Assembly: GCA_003499325.1 (NCBI GenBank)
Contig: DNIP01000177.1
Span: 1,743-10,157, forward strand
Direction: 5' to 3'
Source of the DNA: Oscillospiraceae bacterium
GTDB taxonomy: Bacteria > Bacillota > Clostridia > Oscillospirales > Acutalibacteraceae
DNA length: 8,415 nucleotides
How positions within the stretch are numbered: position 1 is the first letter of the stretch; each line of letters begins with the position of its first letter. The notes beneath the pieces were generated by a model. The model saw only the letters and a program-made list of their open reading frames with translations. It did no database searches and had not been told where the DNA came from. Positions 5,194-8,415 of the stretch are shown one piece after another. The translations under genes were made by a program, and so were the position numbers.

Positions 5194-6036
5194 ATGGTAA
5201 ACGTACTGTTCTGCGGAAACGACGGTGTTTTCGACGGATTTCTCACCTGCGCCTTATCGCTGATGAAGCGCACCAAATCCGACGAGCCCTTTGCGTTCCG
5301 GATCTTTACCATGGAGCTGACCCGCCTGAGTCCCAAATACACCGGTATCCCCGAACAGCGCGTCGAGCTGCTCCGAAAGACCGTTCAACAATATAATCCC
5401 GAAAACACCTTAAAGGTCATCGACGTCGCCGATTTGTATGAGCAGGAGTTCGCGCATTGTCCCAACGAGGGCGCGTACTGCTCGCCCTACACCCTGCTGC
5501 GGCTGCTCGCCGATCTGGTCGACGATATCCCCAAGGACGGCAAGCTGCTCTACCTCGACGCGGATATCCTCTTCCAGCGCGATGTGCATCTGCTGTATGA
5601 CATCGATCTGGAGGGCTATGAATACGCCGCGGCACGCGACCACTACGGCAAATACCTGCTCTATCCCAACTATGTCAACGCGGGCGTTGTGCTGTTCAAT
5701 ATGAAAGAAGCGCGAAAAAACAGTTTATTCGAAAAAGCCCGCCGCGAATTACGGCGAAAAAAGTTCCTCTTTGCCGACCAAACGGCGCTGATCCACGCGA
5801 CGACAAAGAAAAAGCTGCTGCCCCAGCGCTTCAACGATCAAAAATTCCTCCACCCGCATACGGTGGTCAGGCATTTTTCCAAGCGCCTGTTCTACACCCC
5901 CTACCCCCACACCGAAAACATCAAGCAGTGGCAGGTGGACAAGGTGCACAACGTCTTCGGCTACTATGAGTTCGACGACATCCTCAACGAGTATCTCACC
6001 ATTATGACCAAGAGTAAAAAGACTGAGACGGAGTAA
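5194..6036 (+). CDS. GT8 family glycosyltransferase
   Basis: A 280-aa retaining glycosyltransferase of family GT8 (LgtC/glycogenin-like, GT-A fold), expected to transfer a hexose from a UDP-sugar using a divalent metal. The start VNVLFCGNDGVFDGFLTCALSLM (2-24) matches the nucleotide-binding beginning of the family, followed by YCSPYTLLRLLADLV (95-109), the metal-binding DXD in LLYLDADILF (118-127, Asp122 and Asp124), the NAGVVLFNM block (162-170), DQTAL (195-199) and VRHFSKRLFYTPY (225-237) near the C-terminus. There is no signal peptide or transmembrane helix, so it should be cytoplasmic and perhaps peripheral. The start at 5194 is chosen because GGAGGT at 5183-5188 lies five bases ahead; the in-frame ATG at 5155 lacks such a site. 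The stop is three bases before the next gene, which begins with its own GT8 domain. Donor and acceptor sugars cannot be told from sequence. Confidence 0.92.
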   Translation: MVNVLFCGNDGVFDGFLTCALSLMKRTKSDEPFAFRIFTMELTRLSPKYTGIPEQRVELLRKTVQQYNPENTLKVIDVADLYEQEFAHCPNEGAYCSPYTLLRLLADLVDDIPKDGKLLYLDADILFQRDVHLLYDIDLEGYEYAAARDHYGKYLLYPNYVNAGVVLFNMKEARKNSLFEKARRELRRKKFLFADQTALIHATTKKKLLPQRFNDQKFLHPHTVVRHFSKRLFYTPYPHTENIKQWQVDKVHNVFGYYEFDDILNEYLTIMTKSKKTETE

Positions 6037-6039
6037 GCT

Positions 6040-7830
6040 ATGATGAATCAGAAGAAAAATATCCCGATATTTTACGCGTGCGACGAGGGCTTTATCAAGT
6101 ACTCCGTCGTATCCATCCACTCGATGATGGTGAACGCCTCACCCGATTATCACTACAGCGTCTACATCCTGCACGCGGGTATCTCTGCCGAAACGCAGAG
6201 AAAGGCAACCAAGCTCGCCGAGAATAACGAGAACTTTGACGTCATCTTCACCGACGTCAGCGAACGTCTGCACGCCATCACCGACGCGCTCCCCGTGCGC
6301 GATTACTACAGCAACACCACCTACTTCCGCCTGTTCATCGCGGATATGTTCCCCGAGTATGACAAGGTCATCTATATCGACGGCGATACCGTTGTGCAGG
6401 GCGACATCAGCGAGCTGTACCGCACTGAGCTGGGCGACAAGTGGATCGGCGCGTGCCACGAGCAGGCGATGGTGCAGACCGATCACTACGGCACCTACGC
6501 CGAAAAGGTCGTGGGCGTATCGCGCCACAACTTCTTCAACGCGGGTCTCTTACTGATCAACGCCCGACTCTTCCGTGAGAAGGCGATCCTCAAGCGCTTT
6601 GCCGAGCGTCTGGCGGAATATCAGTTCGTCGTCACGCAGGACGAGGACTACCTCAACCTGATCTGCAAGGATCACATCCTGTGGCTCGACCAGCGCTGGA
6701 ACACCGAGGCGTACTGCGCCTTCCCCTATCCCATTGAGGAAGCGAAGATCATCCACTATATCATGGTCAGCAAGCCCTGGCACTACCCCGACTGCACCGG
6801 CGGCGACATCTTCTGGCGTTATGCCGAAGAAACCGAGGTGTATGACGAGATCAAGACGGTGCTCGACAGCTTCACCGACGAAGATAAATTAAATGATGCG
6901 GAGGTCATGGACAACTTGTTGGCATTGGCGAAATTCGAAACCGATCGTGACGATAACTATCAAAAACAGCTCGACAGCTCCGTGAGAGCCAAGGACAGGG
7001 TCAAGATTCTCGAAAAGATCGCTCAGCTCGAGAGAGAGGGCCGCTTCGACGTTGACGTCGAGGACGATCCGCCCTCACGCACCCTCATGCCCGACGAGAT
7101 CGAATACGGCAAGCGCGGCATCACCAAGAAGATGAAGAGCAAGGTAGCCTTTGCCGCGGCACGCCGCTATGTCAACTCGCTGATCGCCGACAAAAAGCTG
7201 ATCATCAAGGACATCAAGGGGATCGAGAACTTCCGCAATCTGAACAGCGGCGCGATCATCACCTGCAACCACTTCAACGCCTTTGACAGCTTTGCGATCC
7301 AGCTGGCATATGACGCGGCGCAACAGCCCGACCGCACCTTCTGGCGCGTGATCCGCGAGGGCAACTACACCTCGTTCCCGGGCTTCTACGGCTTTTTGAT
7401 GCGCAACTGCAACACCCTGCCCCTCTCCTCCAACCTGCGTACCATGAAGAAATTCATGAAGGGCGTCGATATGCTGCTGCAAAAGGGCGATTTCATCCTC
7501 GTTTACCCCGAGCAGTCCATGTGGTGGAACTACCGCAAGCCCAAGCCTCTCAAGAACGGCGCCTACAGCTTTGCAGTGCGCAATCAGGTGCCTGTCCTGC
7601 CGTGCTTCATCACGATGCAGGATTCCGACATCATGGGCGAGGACGGCTTCTTTGTACAGGAATACACCATCCATGTCGGCGAGCCGATCTATCCCAACCC
7701 CGACCTCTCCTACCGCGAGAGCGTCAAGGATATGCTCGACCGCAACTACGCGCTGTGGAAGGAGATCTACGAGCGCGAGTATCACATGCCGCTGGTATAC
7801 GATACCGCCGAGCTGAAAAATGCCGAATAA
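6040..7830 (+). CDS. Bifunctional GT8 glycosyltransferase - PlsC-type acyltransferase fusion
   Basis: A 596-aa two-domain protein. Residues 7-280 are a GT8 glycosyltransferase: IPIFYACDEGFIKYSVVSIHSM (8-29), YYSNTTYFRLFIADMFP (89-105), DXD in VIYIDGDTVV (110-119, Asp114 and Asp116), NAGLLLINARLF (167-178), DEDYLN (201-206) and HYIMVSKPWHYP (239-250). Residues 281-345 are a charged, helical linker. Residues 365-585 are a PlsC-like acyltransferase with a standard HX4D in ITCNHFNAFDS (407-417, His411 and Asp416), FYGFLMRNCNTLPL (449-462), and VYPEQSMWW (488-496) as motif III. The frame is open without interruption through the linker, so the fusion is genuine in this assembly. It starts three bases after the GT8 gene, with GGAG at 6030-6033; ATG at 6043 is an alternative start. 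It likely adds a sugar and an acyl chain to one lipid-linked product, probably at the inner face of the membrane. Product and order of steps are inference. Confidence 0.93.
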   Translation: MMNQKKNIPIFYACDEGFIKYSVVSIHSMMVNASPDYHYSVYILHAGISAETQRKATKLAENNENFDVIFTDVSERLHAITDALPVRDYYSNTTYFRLFIADMFPEYDKVIYIDGDTVVQGDISELYRTELGDKWIGACHEQAMVQTDHYGTYAEKVVGVSRHNFFNAGLLLINARLFREKAILKRFAERLAEYQFVVTQDEDYLNLICKDHILWLDQRWNTEAYCAFPYPIEEAKIIHYIMVSKPWHYPDCTGGDIFWRYAEETEVYDEIKTVLDSFTDEDKLNDAEVMDNLLALAKFETDRDDNYQKQLDSSVRAKDRVKILEKIAQLEREGRFDVDVEDDPPSRTLMPDEIEYGKRGITKKMKSKVAFAAARRYVNSLIADKKLIIKDIKGIENFRNLNSGAIITCNHFNAFDSFAIQLAYDAAQQPDRTFWRVIREGNYTSFPGFYGFLMRNCNTLPLSSNLRTMKKFMKGVDMLLQKGDFILVYPEQSMWWNYRKPKPLKNGAYSFAVRNQVPVLPCFITMQDSDIMGEDGFFVQEYTIHVGEPIYPNPDLSYRESVKDMLDRNYALWKEIYEREYHMPLVYDTAELKNAE

Positions 7831-7841
7831 CAGAAAATTCC

Positions 7842-7874
7842 AAGAGCGTTTCACCGATGTGAGGCGCTCTTTTT
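7842..7874 (+). terminator. Intrinsic terminator of the acyltransferase-glycosyltransferase operon
   Basis: AAGAGCGTTTCAC (7842-7854) pairs with GTGAGGCGCTCTT (7859-7871) through 13 bp with two G-U pairs and a CGAT loop, ending in a T-run to 7874. It begins 11 bp after the fusion gene stop and closes the three-gene operon. Confidence 0.92.
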
Positions 7875-8013
7875 CGTTTATTGAGAGAGGGAAGCTCCCG
7901 CATAATCGCCCCATCCGCGGCTATAATAACGGTGTTGCGGCGATTTCCGTCATCTGATTACCCCAATATGTACCGCAAATCATGAAAGTTTTCAGAAACT
8001 TACATACAATATA

Positions 8014-8041
8014 TTGACTTTTTCAAAATTTCTGGTATTAT
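8014..8041 (+). promoter_or_regulatory. Promoter of the small membrane protein gene
   Basis: TTGACT (8014-8019) and TATTAT (8036-8041) are separated by 16 bp, with start expected near 8048, about 36 nt before the ATG at 8084. A second TATAAT at 8059-8064 has no -35 partner. The stretch is AT-rich, in contrast to the preceding operon. Confidence 0.6.
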
Positions 8042-8083
8042 TTTCTTATACATAGTATTATAATAAGATTCTGGAGGCACGGT

Positions 8084-8248
8084 ATGTTTAATATTTGCGA
8101 TGGTAAAAAGACTGTAAAGTGGATCATCTGGATTGCAGCCGCTGTAGCAGCTATCACAGCTGCTGTAACCGCGTTCTTTGTCATAAAAGAAAAGCAGAAG
8201 AGAGAAGAAGAACAACTTGAGGAATACCTCGATTATTCAATACAGTAA
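8084..8248 (+). CDS. Small single-pass membrane protein, unknown function
   Basis: A 54-aa open frame starting at ATG 8084 with GGAGG at 8073-8077, six bases upstream. The short N-terminus MFNICDGKKTVK is followed by one Ala/Ile-rich transmembrane helix (about residues 13-34, with WIIWIAAAVAAITAA), then a highly charged tail: KEKQKR (35-40), an acidic run EEEQLEEYLD (41-50) and YSIQ at the end. The basic flank after the helix suggests a cytoplasmic C-terminus. I do not recognise the family. Evidence that it is real: a good ribosome binding site, a plausible promoter, the membrane-protein pattern, and two hairpins directly behind the stop. Its codons are AT-richer (GTA, ATA, AGA, GAA) than those of the neighbouring operons. 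It stands alone, so its context gives no function. Confidence 0.72.
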   Translation: MFNICDGKKTVKWIIWIAAAVAAITAAVTAFFVIKEKQKREEEQLEEYLDYSIQ

Positions 8249-8251
8249 GCA

Positions 8252-8285
8252 CTAAAGGCGGAGGGCAACAGTCCTCCGCTTTTAG
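8252..8285 (+). terminator. Stem-loop directly after the small membrane protein gene
   Basis: CTAAAGGCGGAGG (8252-8264) pairs with CCTCCGCTTTTAG (8273-8285) over 13 bp with one G-U pair and an 8-nt loop. The T-run after it is poor (TTTG), so it may work as an RNA 3'-end stabiliser or weak terminator ahead of the stronger hairpin that follows after three bases. Confidence 0.6.
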
Positions 8286-8288
8286 TTT

Positions 8289-8323
8289 GGGCACGCGTGC
8301 CGAGGCATGTGTGCCCTTTTTTT
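8289..8323 (+). terminator. Strong intrinsic terminator after the small membrane protein gene
   Basis: GGGCACGCGTGC (8289-8300) pairs with GCATGTGTGCCC (8305-8316) over 12 bp with two G-U pairs, closed by a CGAG tetraloop and followed by seven Ts (8317-8323). This is a textbook intrinsic terminator on the plus strand. Confidence 0.93.
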
Positions 8324-8346
8324 ATATTGCAACGCCCGTCATTCTC

Positions 8347-8391
8347 GGATGACCAATGGTCATCCCTGCGGAAGAATTGATTTGCTCCGCA
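8347..8391. repeat. Two short inverted repeats near the right edge
   Basis: GGATGACC (8347-8354) and GGTCATCC (8358-8365) form a perfect 8-bp dyad around AAT. Next to it TGCGGA (8367-8372) faces TCCGCA (8386-8391). No gene is seen between 8324 and the window end. They may be an operator or leader structure of a gene further right. Confidence 0.4.
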
Positions 8392-8415
8392 TTTATACTA
8401 AGTATCCATTAAACG

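Noticed and set aside
7075..7914. Minus-strand open frame of 279 aa
   Set aside because: It is antisense to the acyltransferase half of the fusion protein, runs through its terminator, and shows no domain; a mirror frame.
8000..8215. 71-aa minus-strand open frame
   Set aside because: It covers the promoter and coding region of the 54-aa membrane protein in antisense; the plus-strand gene has far better signals.

Overview
The window looks like chromosome of a Gram-positive, probably gut-type Clostridia (Oscillospirales/Ruminococcus-like) bacterium. This is inferred from the moderately GC-rich coding sequence, strong AGGAGG ribosome binding sites, consensus sigma-A promoters with 17-bp spacers, a TPP riboswitch with a terminator platform, and a fused FeoA-FeoB protein. 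No phage, transposon, CRISPR, tRNA or rRNA signature is visible.

Region 1 (1-1179, minus strand) is a thiamine-regulated transport operon. A consensus promoter leads into a THI-box (TPP) riboswitch, an intrinsic terminator, an unusual ten-unit heptamer repeat array, a gene for a small MTH1187/YkoF-type thiamine-binding protein, and the start of an ABC permease gene of the ThiX/SsuC type that runs off the left edge. Together they suggest import of thiamine or its pyrimidine precursor, shut off when TPP is plentiful.

Region 2 (1222-3771, plus strand, divergent from region 1) is a ferrous iron uptake operon: a consensus promoter whose -10 box is overlapped by a perfect 18-bp palindrome resembling DtxR-family operators, a 780-aa FeoA-FeoB fusion, and a 47-aa Cys-rich FeoB-associated membrane peptide.

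Region 3 (3772-4312) is a 541-bp AT-richer intergenic stretch with no convincing protein gene. It holds a promoter-like element, a strong terminator about 110 nt downstream (a candidate small RNA), several inverted repeats, and the probable promoter and structured leader of the next operon.

Region 4 (4313-7874, plus strand) is the most interesting part: a tight three-gene cassette of a PlsC-like acyltransferase with an HX5D variant motif, a GT8 glycosyltransferase, and a 596-aa protein that fuses a GT8 domain to a PlsC-type acyltransferase domain. It ends in a strong terminator. The combination suggests synthesis of an acylated glycolipid or another lipid-anchored glycan; the actual product cannot be read from the sequence.

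Region 5 (8014-8415) carries a small single-pass membrane protein gene (54 aa) with its own promoter and two consecutive hairpins, the second an excellent intrinsic terminator, followed by AT-rich sequence with short inverted repeats.
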